Below, in pieces: positions 33,808 to 42,992 of a stretch of 64,000 nucleotides of DNA. Made by a program: the position numbers and the translations under genes. This DNA comes from a bacterium (GTDB taxonomy: Bacteria; Bdellovibrionota_B; Oligoflexia; Silvanigrellales; Silvanigrellaceae). The stretch is taken from contig RGDM01000008.1 of assembly GCA_009918675.1 (NCBI GenBank), positions 1 through 64,000 on the forward strand. Direction: 5' to 3'. The notes beneath the pieces were generated by a model that saw only the letters and a list, made by a program, of their open reading frames with translations, ran no database searches and was not told where the DNA came from. The first letter of the stretch is position 1. Every line of letters starts with the position of its first letter.

Positions 33808-35688
33808 TTGTCAGCTCAAGATCCCCTCTTGCGCAAGAGTCGCATTGCCATTCTGCTTGAAGGCAGAGGATGGTGGTGGACGTGCACGATTGTTGCATGT
33901 TTAGGCCTGTTGAGTCGCCTTCTTTTTCTCGCCGATAAACCCTTTCATCACGATGAAAGTCTGCACGGATATTACTCTCATCGCGTGGCACTTGGGTTTC
34001 CGCATGAATACTCGGCACTGCTGCATGGCCCCGTGCTCTATTACTTTGTTGGCTTCTTCATGGCGGTCTTTGGTGTCAGCGATTGGACAGCACGTTTGCC
34101 CGCAGCTCTTTGCAGTGTCGCACTCGTCTTGCTGCCGCTCCTCTGGAGCCGGCGTCTTGGACGTGCATCAGCATTGATGATTTCAATTTTTCTCTTGCTC
34201 AGTCCGACGTTCATGTATTTTGGCAGGTTTTTGAGGGAAGATGCTTTTAATACTTTGTGGATTGCAGCATCGCTTGCGGGTTTCTTTGCTTATCGTTGGT
34301 CGGGCAAACCTTGGCAGGCGCTAGCGACATCTGTTTTTCTTGCTCTGCAATTCTGCAACAAAGAAAACGCTTATCTGCATGTTTTCGTTTGGCTGACGGG
34401 CTTTGCTGTGGTGATTTGGCTGTTTAAGAGAGCCGACTTCAATAGATACACAACACTGTTTGGCGAGCGCCGTGTGAGTTCATCTTGGGGTGATAGAGCC
34501 GCTTTATATCTGAATTGTCTTTCGGTATTTGCGGTTATCTATGTGTTTTTTTACTCAAGCTTTTTTCGCCATTCGAAAGGCGCGCTGCATGGAATTTTAG
34601 ACGGACTCTATCGTGAAAGTTTGCTCTATTGGTGGGAGCAAAATCAAAAGCGGCGGATCGATGGGCCTTTTGATTATCATTCACCGCTGTTTTTTAATTA
34701 TGAATTTGCCCTTATACCTGCGCTGATTTCCGGTTGGATAAGGTCCATTAAATTAGCTTCACAGCAGCTTAACAGAGAAGTTTTTAAATTTCCTTCGCAC
34801 CTGCTGCGCAATCAGAGCCTCATTTTCGCATGCGCGGTGAGCATTGTGGCTGCTCTCGCTCTACCGCGAATAGGGTTGACAAGCGAAGGGTGTGGCATTT
34901 CTGAGTGGTGCGCGGCAAATTTTATGTCTTCTGTATCGAGCCACAGAGTGACTCAGTTCGCGCAAGCCTTGCACATTATGCACTCGCGCCACCTTTTGCA
35001 GATCGTGGCCGTTGCGTGCTTGGGTGGGATGGCGGTTTTGGCAACATCGTCTTTGGGACGATTGCTCGATGGGTTCCTTTGGTGGTGGGCAACTGGTGCG
35101 GTTGGTATTTACTCGTACGTTGGAGAGAAAGTCCCCTGGCTCCTTCTTTATATCCTGATGCCGCTGATTGCGCTGGCTGGTTTGGAAATCGGCCGCGCCC
35201 TGCAAGGCGGTTGGTTGCCTGTCGACCTGAACGGACCATCGGCAGCGCTGACTCACCACTTGGACAATGAGGTGGTCGAGGAGGGCCAAGGTCGGCGGGA
35301 AGCGCTATGGATCGTCTCAGCAACTCTCCTGTGTTTGCTATTTTCAAGCTGGAAAGCCATCGAAGTTTCGTTTGTTGACTCGGCCAACCCTGCAGAACGG
35401 CTCGTATTCACCCAAACCACTCCGGCCGCCAAAGCCGTCCGCGACCATTGGTTGCAGCTCGCCCAAGAGCGCAAGGGAAGTCTTCCAAAAATCTCGATGA
35501 GTGGAGACGCAACTTGGCCGATGGCCTGGTATGCACACCGCCCTTGGAACAGGGGATGGGTGACACGTCAGTGTTATATTTGGAGAACAAGCAATCGGGT
35601 CGTTATTTTGCAGATGCGCCTCCTTGCTCGTGCGGAGAACTCGTTGAATCAGCTCGTCTGCTTGATGCGCTTCAAACCTCACCCTTAG
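33808..35688 (+). CDS. Agl23/TIGR03663-like multi-pass membrane glycosyltransferase, 3' end disturbed
   Basis: 626 aa from a TTG at 33808 (GGAG 9 nt upstream); the ORF start at 33655 lies antisense to the neighbour. About 12 hydrophobic segments. The family opening LFLADKPFHHDESLHGYYSHR (Asp-Glu at the first periplasmic loop, as in GT39/PMT enzymes), FGRFLREDAF, ALQFCNKENAYL and YVGEKVPWLLLYILMPLIALAG fit TIGR03663. These proteins are thought to handle lipid-linked sugars. The last 40 residues look unnatural. Another frame reads better from about 35565 to 35729 and ends on the next gene's ATG (TGATG), so a frameshift near 35550-35570 is likely. Confidence 0.75.
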   Translation: MSAQDPLLRKSRIAILLEGRGWWWTCTIVACLGLLSRLLFLADKPFHHDESLHGYYSHRVALGFPHEYSALLHGPVLYYFVGFFMAVFGVSDWTARLPAALCSVALVLLPLLWSRRLGRASALMISIFLLLSPTFMYFGRFLREDAFNTLWIAASLAGFFAYRWSGKPWQALATSVFLALQFCNKENAYLHVFVWLTGFAVVIWLFKRADFNRYTTLFGERRVSSSWGDRAALYLNCLSVFAVIYVFFYSSFFRHSKGALHGILDGLYRESLLYWWEQNQKRRIDGPFDYHSPLFFNYEFALIPALISGWIRSIKLASQQLNREVFKFPSHLLRNQSLIFACAVSIVAALALPRIGLTSEGCGISEWCAANFMSSVSSHRVTQFAQALHIMHSRHLLQIVAVACLGGMAVLATSSLGRLLDGFLWWWATGAVGIYSYVGEKVPWLLLYILMPLIALAGLEIGRALQGGWLPVDLNGPSAALTHHLDNEVVEEGQGRREALWIVSATLLCLLFSSWKAIEVSFVDSANPAERLVFTQTTPAAKAVRDHWLQLAQERKGSLPKISMSGDATWPMAWYAHRPWNRGWVTRQCYIWRTSNRVVILQMRLLARAENSLNQLVCLMRFKPHP

Positions 35689-35728
35689 AGTCCATGCCTG
35701 AGTCGTCCTCCCAAGAAAGGAAAAATTG

Positions 35729-36853
35729 ATGCGCTTGCGAATCACCCTCATGGCTACAGCTGTGTTGACATTTTTTGCTGCCGCTTTTGTTGGTGCGCTT
35801 TTCTACGTCAGCGACATGCTGCTTTTTCCATTTAAACCACATGAGAAATGGACTGCCGTAGAATCAATTGAATGCTCTAAATGGATGAAAGAATGGGCGT
35901 ACGCGGATCTGCGCGAGGGCGCACCGGGCAGCAAGCCTTTGGATTTGAGTTGCGACGAATCGCTGATTTTGCCTTCACAGAGCTATTTTACTCGCAATGC
36001 CGCGGGTGAGCGCATCCACTATAAAGTTTATGAAAATCTCTCTTCCGAGCAAATGAAGAGTTCAGAAAATACACCAATTTTTCTCCATGTGCATGGTGTT
36101 TCAGGAACCTATATGCATGGAGCACGTTACTTTAAAATGGCAACTCGGCTCGGCTTCCAGTTGGTTGCCATGGACATGAGTAACCACGGACTTTCAGATC
36201 ACAACAGCCTTGGTGCAAGCTATGGTTGCCGTGAGCAATATGATGTCGTTGCGGTGGTAAATGCGCTCAAAGCTCAATACCCTGGCCGACGCATCCTTCT
36301 TCATGCGACATCGATGGGCTCGATGGCTGCGCTCAATGCGGCTGGTTCGTTGACTCCACAAGAGGCTCAGGAAAAGAATAAGTCGGTCTTTGCGTTGGCG
36401 CTTGAAAATCCAATTCCTTCTGTCGACCAGCTTGCAAAGAGCACCCCGAAGCGCCCACCAGCACCTCAGTTATTTCTTGATCTTGGTGTTTGGCTTGCTG
36501 AAAAACGCGGCCAAGTTAAATTCAGCGAATGTGAACCCGTAAAAGCTGCACCGAAGGTTGCGGTTCCAACCTACATTTTCAATGCGGTGAACGATGACAT
36601 TGTTTCACCGGACGTCTCGCGCCAGGTCGCAGATGCATTACCTAAATCGGTTGTTTATAAAGTGCGTCTGTTTACCAGGGGTGGACATTCAACTGTTTGG
36701 AATGGAAATCCCGCTGAAGTTGAACAAGATTTAGCTGACCTTTGGAAAGCTGCAGTTGCCAGCGCTCCTACAGAGGTTGTGCCTGTGAGCCAGGCCGTGC
36801 CTGCTGTAAATGGTCAGAGTGGTTTTTCTGGCGAAATGCCAAGTGCAAAATAG
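35729..36853 (+). CDS. Membrane-anchored alpha/beta hydrolase
   Basis: 374 aa from the ATG at 35729. One N-terminal membrane segment (LMATAVLTFFAAAFVGALFYV) precedes the hydrolase fold. Oxyanion motif FLHVHGVSGTYMHGA; nucleophile elbow HATSMGSMAAL (Ser in A-T-S-M-G); acid probably in NAVNDDIVSP; His in FTRGGHSTVW. It resembles the serine-aminopeptidase/lysophospholipase-type hydrolases. The active site should face the periplasm. It is coupled to the Agl23-like gene if that gene's other frame is used. Confidence 0.78.
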   Translation: MRLRITLMATAVLTFFAAAFVGALFYVSDMLLFPFKPHEKWTAVESIECSKWMKEWAYADLREGAPGSKPLDLSCDESLILPSQSYFTRNAAGERIHYKVYENLSSEQMKSSENTPIFLHVHGVSGTYMHGARYFKMATRLGFQLVAMDMSNHGLSDHNSLGASYGCREQYDVVAVVNALKAQYPGRRILLHATSMGSMAALNAAGSLTPQEAQEKNKSVFALALENPIPSVDQLAKSTPKRPPAPQLFLDLGVWLAEKRGQVKFSECEPVKAAPKVAVPTYIFNAVNDDIVSPDVSRQVADALPKSVVYKVRLFTRGGHSTVWNGNPAEVEQDLADLWKAAVASAPTEVVPVSQAVPAVNGQSGFSGEMPSAK

Positions 36854-36888
36854 AAAATAATGTCCCTTTGTTCCTGAGGTTTTGAATC

Positions 36889-38376
36889 ATGCCTGTGCGT
36901 ACCTATACCCGACTCATTGCGATTGTAGGCCGACCTAACGTTGGCAAGAGCACTTTGTTCAATCGCATCGTCAAACAAAGAAAAAGTCTTGTGCATGACC
37001 AACCCGGGGTAACGCGCGACCGTATCTTTTCGCGCGCCGAGTTTTCCGGAACCACGTTTTATCTTTGCGACACCGGTGGTTTTGAACCAACATCGCATGA
37101 CAACATCAAACGGCAATTGGTTGAACAGGCAGAGCTCGCGATTGAAGAAGCTGATGTTGTGATCTTTGTGACGGATGCGCGGGAAGGTCTGCATCCCGTC
37201 GACTCTGATCTCATCCGTCGCTTGAGGCGAGCCGACAAATTTTTTGTTGTTGCTGCCAACAAATGCGATCTCCCCAAAGATGATCACCTCGCAGAAGATT
37301 TTCGCAAATTGGGCGTTGAGCATCTTTTCGCCATCAGTTCTGAGCACGGCCGTGGGATAGGCGAATTGCTTGAAACAGCAACCGAAATGATCAAAGCCAA
37401 GCCACAGCTTCCAGCGGAAGCTGAAGAGCAAATTAAGCTTGCTATTATTGGTCGCCCAAATGTTGGCAAGTCTTCAATTCTCAATCGCATGGCTGGTGAG
37501 GTGCGAAGTATTGTTGATGCAAGGCCCGGAACCACACGCGATGTCGTGGATATCACTGTTCGAGCTTTCGGACGCGAATTCAAAATTTTGGATACCGCCG
37601 GTATTCGTCGAAAAAGTAAGATGAGTGATCGCCTTGAAAAATACTCTGCGCTGCGATCCGTTGCGTGCTTGGAAGAATGCGATGTGGCGGTGCTGGTGAT
37701 TAACGCAGACGAGGGGCCAACTGAAGGTGACGCTCGAGTTGCGGGCTATGCATTTGAGATGCGTAAGCCTATCTTGATTGTCGTCAATAAATGGGACCTC
37801 GTTGAAGGCAAAACGTCAACGACAGTGAATCGATATCAGGAAGAGCTGCACGTGTCCTTGCGTTATATTCGCTACGCGCCAGTGCTGTTCACGAGCGCCG
37901 AAGAGAATCAGCGGATCAGCAAGATTCTTCCCGCCTGCATAGAAATGTATGAGCAGAGCCGCAAGCGAATCACAACGTCTGAGTTGAACAAAGCCCTTCG
38001 ATTGATTCTCGAAAAACACACGCCACCGCTGACTAAAAACAGATCGCGTCGAATTAAATTCTACTACATGACTCAAGTGGGAGTTTCGCCGCCACGTTTT
38101 GTGATCTTCTGTTCAGACCCAAAAGATGTCCACTTCAGCTATCGACGCTTCCTCGAAAACGAGTTCAGAGAAGCTTTTGGTTACAAAGAAATTCCAATCA
38201 GTCTTTTCCTGCGTGAACGCTCCCGCAAAGCGCATGGCACGAAACCAGAGGAAGATTTGCTGGAGATGCCGAAAGCTAAATTTGACCTTGAATGGGAAGA
38301 TGATGATGGCCAGGTCGTTGACCCTGCCGACTTCAACGAGCCCGATATTGTCTATGATGACGAGGTTGATGCGTAA
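36889..38376 (+). CDS. der: Ribosome-assembly GTPase Der (EngA)
   Basis: 495 aa with two tandem GTPase domains and a KH-like C-terminal domain. First P-loop GRPNVGKSTLFNRI with G3 DTGGFEP and G4 AANKCDLP. Second P-loop GRPNVGKSSILNRM with G3 DTAGIRRKSK and G4 VVNKWDLVEG. The C-terminal domain (PPLTKNRSRRIKFYYMTQVGVSPP) is as in the family. A 60-residue acidic tail follows (LEWEDDDGQVVDP). It acts in 50S maturation. The methyltransferase gene begins 3 nt after the stop. Confidence 0.97.
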   Translation: MPVRTYTRLIAIVGRPNVGKSTLFNRIVKQRKSLVHDQPGVTRDRIFSRAEFSGTTFYLCDTGGFEPTSHDNIKRQLVEQAELAIEEADVVIFVTDAREGLHPVDSDLIRRLRRADKFFVVAANKCDLPKDDHLAEDFRKLGVEHLFAISSEHGRGIGELLETATEMIKAKPQLPAEAEEQIKLAIIGRPNVGKSSILNRMAGEVRSIVDARPGTTRDVVDITVRAFGREFKILDTAGIRRKSKMSDRLEKYSALRSVACLEECDVAVLVINADEGPTEGDARVAGYAFEMRKPILIVVNKWDLVEGKTSTTVNRYQEELHVSLRYIRYAPVLFTSAEENQRISKILPACIEMYEQSRKRITTSELNKALRLILEKHTPPLTKNRSRRIKFYYMTQVGVSPPRFVIFCSDPKDVHFSYRRFLENEFREAFGYKEIPISLFLRERSRKAHGTKPEEDLLEMPKAKFDLEWEDDDGQVVDPADFNEPDIVYDDEVDA

Positions 38377-38378
38377 GC

Positions 38379-39776
38379 ATGGAGACGAGTTCGCGCATAG
38401 GGAATCGGCTCAAGCACGCGGCGAATCTTTGGCAAAGTTATGTCAATGCGCAAGCGCCACGCCAGCTTGATAAATGGCTGTCTGAAATTCTTCGCGGAGA
38501 AAAAAAGTTTGGCAGTCAGGACAGACGCTTTTATAGCGATGTGCTTTTTTCTGCGGCGCGCGCAATCACCTGGACTGCTTTTGAACAATTTACTGAGCTG
38601 CAAGGCTTCTCGTCTTTGAGTGATTTCGTTGCTGCCACTGCACAGCAAAGGAAGACCTGCCTTGCGGCCTTTTTGTCTGAAACAGCCGACGAAAGCAGTC
38701 TCTGGAAAAAACTTCGTACAGTTGATTCCGTTCGGGTCATTCACAACGCACATCAGGCGATTGGCAATGATGATACTGCAAGCGGAATTTCTGCTTTAAA
38801 TCGTTTTGCGCAAGCAATTTTTCTTGAGAATGAAAACAATCATCAAGAAAGTGACCCTGAGAATCTTCAGCTTCTGTTGATTGCATTTGGCATTCCGCCG
38901 GCATGGTCGGATCTGCTAATGAATCGCATTGAGCACAGTGCTTGGTCTGGCAAAGAGACACTCGCTTTTCTTGCTCAGCAAAACACCCGCGCTCCCCTGT
39001 GGATTCGCCTCAATCACCAAGATTCACATGCAGAGGTCGATGCTGATCTTCGCTCACATGATTTGCTTGTAAGTTGGTTGGCGGATCGCCGCTCTGGAAT
39101 CGTCACAGGCGCTTTTGGAGTTTATCAATGTGCAACATTTCAAGCTGGAAAGTTTGAAGTGCAAGACTGGGCGAGCCAGCAGATTGCCGCTGCTGTTGCG
39201 GCAAAACCTGGAGAAAAGATCTGGGATGCCTGTGCTGGTGGCGGCGGAAAAACGGTTGCCTTGGCTGCGCAGCTGCAAGGCAAAGGAGCTTTGTACGCAT
39301 CCGATATTCGCGAGCATAAATTGCTTGAAGCAAAACGCCGGTGTCAAAGAGCTGGTTTCCACAATGTGAGAACGCTTGGTTGGGACGGAAATCTTGCGCC
39401 GCAATTTGGTCGGGAAGTTTTTCTGCAAGCTGGATTTGATGCCGTGTTGGTAGATGCTCCCTGCAGTTCATCTGGAACCTGGCGACGCAATCCCGATGCT
39501 CGCCTGCGGATTACCGACCTTTCGGCGCGAAAATCACTGACTGATCTGCAGTTGAAGATTCTCACAAGTGCCGCACAGCACGTCCGCCCCGGTGGGCGTT
39601 TGGTTTATGGAACGTGTAGCTGGTGTGTTGAGGAGAACGAAAATGTTCTTCGTCAGTTCATGAGCCAATCGGGTGAAAGGTATGTTTTCAAAGACGAATC
39701 CTCTCCGGTTCGGCTTTTTGGCGCACCGTTGGCAGATTCCGATACAATGTTCGCGAGTTGCCTGACCCGCGGTTGA
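38379..39776 (+). CDS. RsmB-family RNA (cytosine-C5) methyltransferase
   Basis: 465 aa. The N-terminal 200 residues are helical, of the NusB-like or linker type (LDKWLSEILRGEKKFGSQDRR). The SAM site is KIWDACAGGGGKTVALAAQL. The catalytic pair is the motif IV Cys in VLVDAPCSSSGTWRRNPD and the motif VI Cys in LVYGTCSWCVEENENVL. The family modifies cytosines in rRNA (16S m5C967 in RsmB). It directly follows der, so ribosome biogenesis is a coherent theme. Confidence 0.88.
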   Translation: METSSRIGNRLKHAANLWQSYVNAQAPRQLDKWLSEILRGEKKFGSQDRRFYSDVLFSAARAITWTAFEQFTELQGFSSLSDFVAATAQQRKTCLAAFLSETADESSLWKKLRTVDSVRVIHNAHQAIGNDDTASGISALNRFAQAIFLENENNHQESDPENLQLLLIAFGIPPAWSDLLMNRIEHSAWSGKETLAFLAQQNTRAPLWIRLNHQDSHAEVDADLRSHDLLVSWLADRRSGIVTGAFGVYQCATFQAGKFEVQDWASQQIAAAVAAKPGEKIWDACAGGGGKTVALAAQLQGKGALYASDIREHKLLEAKRRCQRAGFHNVRTLGWDGNLAPQFGREVFLQAGFDAVLVDAPCSSSGTWRRNPDARLRITDLSARKSLTDLQLKILTSAAQHVRPGGRLVYGTCSWCVEENENVLRQFMSQSGERYVFKDESSPVRLFGAPLADSDTMFASCLTRG

Positions 39777-39933
39777 TTTTCTAATCTCTTTTCTCAAAAT
39801 ATATTAATTTAATAATTTCAGAAATTTAGGTCTGAGTTTTGTAAAGTTCGTAGTGAGATGTCCGAACCACTGACGTTGTGGTGCAGGCGCACAGTGAGCC
39901 GCGTCTGCAGGTATTTGGCATGGAGACATCTCG

Positions 39934-40881
39934 ATGATTGACGATCCTCCTCGTCGCACTTCTCCGACGCGCATGTGTCACATTGTGATGAATGCGACTG
40001 CAGGGAGTGCACATCGAGAGCGATTGGCTCTTGCCTTGCGCGAGGGAATTCCACATTGGCCGATCACTTTGCATGAGCCAGATTCGCCTCAAAAAATGCT
40101 CTCACTGATTCGGCAGATTCCAAGCCACGAGGATTTGGTTATTGCCGGTGGCGACGGAACATTGCAGTGCGCGCTACTTGCATTGATCGAGACCAAACAC
40201 CCGGTTGTTGTGCTTCCTCTTGGCACAGCCAATGATTTTGCCACGCATTGGGGATACACGGCCGATGTTGTTTCGTTGCAAAAATGTTTAAGCGAAAGAG
40301 TGCTGCGTAAAGTTGACGTCATTGAATGCAATGATGTGCATTTTCTCACGGTCGGTGGGCTTGGAGTTGGCGCTCTGCTGACCCGAGATTTCAATTGGAT
40401 CAGGAAACTCTCGCCCATCACCAAACGTATCACCGAAGCAGCTGGCAGCAATATTTATACATTTCTGGCTGCAACAACAATTCTTGGCCGTCGATCTTAT
40501 CTCAGACATCTCTCCATAGAGTCGGAACAATCTGTGATTTCAGGTCTGTTCAGCAATGTTTTTGTCTGTAATCAAGCAAAGCTTGGCGGCAACCTTCTTG
40601 TTGCGCCGCAAGCGAAGACTAACGACGGTGAGTTTGATGTTTTATTTCTTCGCGCAGAAACTCCCGACGAACTTCTTTACTCACTTGCGTGCTTGCGCAT
40701 GAATCGTGAGCCCTTGCTTTCAGAACGGTTGCGCACACGTGAGATGGTGATTCGCGCAACCGACGGACGAGAACAACTTGTTTTCGTAGATGGTGAGGCA
40801 GTTGAAATGGAGTCGACTCTGCATTTCAAGATTCACTCATCGGCACTCACGCTTTTAACTGCCGGAGGTGAGGCCGCATGA
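39934..40881 (+). CDS. Diacylglycerol-kinase-like lipid kinase (YegS/DagK type)
   Basis: 315 aa. The family opening CHIVMNATAGSAHR, the nucleotide motif LVIAGGDGTLQCAL (GGDGT), LPLGTANDFATHWGY and the late VFVDGEAVE all fit the DAGK catalytic family. No membrane segment, so a peripheral enzyme. It starts the cassette of five genes to 46.1 kb after an AT-rich 157-nt gap (39777-39933), which I read as the likely promoter region without finding clear hexamers. It overlaps the next gene by 4 nt (ATGA). The substrate, diacylglycerol or a related lipid, is inferred. Confidence 0.88.
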   Translation: MIDDPPRRTSPTRMCHIVMNATAGSAHRERLALALREGIPHWPITLHEPDSPQKMLSLIRQIPSHEDLVIAGGDGTLQCALLALIETKHPVVVLPLGTANDFATHWGYTADVVSLQKCLSERVLRKVDVIECNDVHFLTVGGLGVGALLTRDFNWIRKLSPITKRITEAAGSNIYTFLAATTILGRRSYLRHLSIESEQSVISGLFSNVFVCNQAKLGGNLLVAPQAKTNDGEFDVLFLRAETPDELLYSLACLRMNREPLLSERLRTREMVIRATDGREQLVFVDGEAVEMESTLHFKIHSSALTLLTAGGEAA

Positions 40882-42992
40882 GTGCGATCAAGACGCGGCG
40901 GATTGTTGTGCTTAACTTTCTGCAGTCTGGAAGTGACGTGCGCGGCGAGGTTGTTCTTGACGATATTCATTTCGATATCCTCGAAAAACGTATTGGCTGG
41001 GACTTTAATGCGGCACACTTTTGGATCCACGAGTTTGATGGGGAAGTTGACGCATTTGTGCTGAGCGGTGTGCGCGACAAAGCCGTGTTTGGCAATCGTG
41101 AAGTCTTGCATCATCCAACCCGCGACTTGATTCGCTTTGCCGACCACACCCCGGTTTACACGGGAATTGAGTTAATCTCACTTTTCGGCAGTTGGACTGT
41201 GCGAAAGTTCCTGCGCGATGAGCAGCACTTCTTCAAAGGCAAAAAGGTCTTGTTTCACACTGCACTGTATACGCCTTTTGCTGAGACTTTCATCGAGAGC
41301 GGTGCATTAGTTCAGTCAGCGGATCCGTTGTTTCTCTTGGGACTTCCGAACCTGTTGCAAAATCCAAAACACATCTCACGTTTTTTCACGTTGGTGAGTC
41401 CACTTCTCGCTTCGAAAATCGTTGCAGGGCGACATGTTTTTTCAAAGCTCATGCGCGAATACACGCAGAACTGGCTTGGCAAGTGGATTAGGCAGGCGGA
41501 TGTTTTTGTCACCTATTCGGCTTTGCTGGGTGAAATCGACCATCCTGAGTTGTTTGAAGGCAAACTTATCTTCACCGATTTTCTGACAGAGAAGCAAAGG
41601 GAAAAGCTTGAACGCTTCCGGGTTGCACATATCGTTGAATTTGCTCCCAATGCATCGTCTCTGCACATACCGAATGAACTTTGGTCTTTTGGGCTCAGCA
41701 ACGCGCTAATGGATCAAGTGCGGAGCAATCGACAAAGCACAGCGAGCCTGTCGGAGTTCGCTCTCGAAATGATTGAAGGAATGCGCTTGCAGCCGAGAAG
41801 GTCAGCATCGGTTTCAAATATTCCACGCCGCTGTGCGTTCGTGATTCATCCTTTGAGTGTGAAACATCTAGCACTGACCCCTGGGTTTTCCTGGTTGAAA
41901 AGTTCGCCCCAGCAAGTGGTCAGGACTGCAGAAAACCTGATGGCACGTGTTCCAGTGTTTCGCTATGGGCAGCTCACCCGCGCGCGCAGTGAATCAAACG
42001 GTCAGGAAGTGATTTGTGACTTGTATGCGCTCTGCGCGACGCCGCGTGCGATGCTGCGGATGGACGAGAATTTCATCTATGATCAACTTGTCGCCGCAGC
42101 TGAGGATGCACACAAACGCGGTGCACTTATGATTGGCCTTGGTGCCTACACCAAAGTGATTGGCGATTCCGGCGTGACAGTGGCGCGCCGCTCGCCAATT
42201 CCCGTGACCACGGGGAATTCATATTCAGCTGCTGCAACCCTTTGGGCAGCGCGAACGATTGTTGAACGCATGGGCTTTATTCAGAGCGAAAGTCGCGATG
42301 GCTTGATACCCATGAAAGTGATGGTTGTGGGTGCCACGGGGAGTATTGGTCGGGTGTCAGCTCAGCTCTTGGCATTGACCGCGGCAGAGATAGTGATTGT
42401 TGCTCCGCGCGCTGATAAGCTGCTTGAGCTGCGTGATGAGCTTCAGCAGCTTGCGCCACAGACACACGTGATTGTGCGCACCGATCCGAATGAAGAACTG
42501 CATGATACTGATCTTGTCGTGACAGCAACCTCGAGCCTGCGAGGACAGGTTCTCGATATTATGCGGGTTAAGCCAGGTGCGGTGATCTGCGACTGCTCTC
42601 GGCCACTCGATATCCGGCCCGAGGAAGCGCGCAGACGCCCCGATGTGCTTGTAATTGAGAGCGGTGAGATTGATCTGCCAGGGCCTGTGCGCATGAACGT
42701 CGATATTGGACTTCCGAAACCAAGTGTCTATGCATGTTTGGCCGAAACAGTTCTGCTCACCATGGAAGGGCGCTACGAGTGTTTTTCATTGTCGCGTCAA
42801 CTTCAACTCGAGCGGGTGAAGCAGATCTATCAGCTTGGCTTAAAGCATGGGGCAAAATTAGCAACCATACGCACGCATGAAGGCGTTCTCACCGATGCCG
42901 CTCTTGAGCAGTGTCGGTCTATAGCCGCAGAGCGTTTAAGGGAGTGGCAAGTGCGACCCAGCGGAAGCAAAAGAAAGCTCAGGCTTGTATGA
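40878..42992 (+). CDS. Unknown N-terminal domain fused to acyl-ACP-reductase-like (AAR) domain
   Basis: 704 aa. Residues from about 315 follow cyanobacterial long-chain acyl-ACP reductase: AFVIHPLSVKHLAL, ALMIGLGAYTKVIGDSGVTVA, IPVTTGNSYSAAATL, the NAD(P) site VMVVGATGSIGRVSAQLLAL, LVVTATSSLRGQ and PGAVICDCSRPLDI (with Cys). AAR makes fatty aldehydes from acyl-ACP. The first 310 residues (FDGEVDAFVLSGVRDKAVFG, LFGSWTVRKFLRDEQHFFKGKK) match nothing I recognise. It is coupled on both sides by 4-nt overlaps to the lipid kinase and the BtaA-like gene. Confidence 0.75.
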   Translation: MSAIKTRRIVVLNFLQSGSDVRGEVVLDDIHFDILEKRIGWDFNAAHFWIHEFDGEVDAFVLSGVRDKAVFGNREVLHHPTRDLIRFADHTPVYTGIELISLFGSWTVRKFLRDEQHFFKGKKVLFHTALYTPFAETFIESGALVQSADPLFLLGLPNLLQNPKHISRFFTLVSPLLASKIVAGRHVFSKLMREYTQNWLGKWIRQADVFVTYSALLGEIDHPELFEGKLIFTDFLTEKQREKLERFRVAHIVEFAPNASSLHIPNELWSFGLSNALMDQVRSNRQSTASLSEFALEMIEGMRLQPRRSASVSNIPRRCAFVIHPLSVKHLALTPGFSWLKSSPQQVVRTAENLMARVPVFRYGQLTRARSESNGQEVICDLYALCATPRAMLRMDENFIYDQLVAAAEDAHKRGALMIGLGAYTKVIGDSGVTVARRSPIPVTTGNSYSAAATLWAARTIVERMGFIQSESRDGLIPMKVMVVGATGSIGRVSAQLLALTAAEIVIVAPRADKLLELRDELQQLAPQTHVIVRTDPNEELHDTDLVVTATSSLRGQVLDIMRVKPGAVICDCSRPLDIRPEEARRRPDVLVIESGEIDLPGPVRMNVDIGLPKPSVYACLAETVLLTMEGRYECFSLSRQLQLERVKQIYQLGLKHGAKLATIRTHEGVLTDAALEQCRSIAAERLREWQVRPSGSKRKLRLV

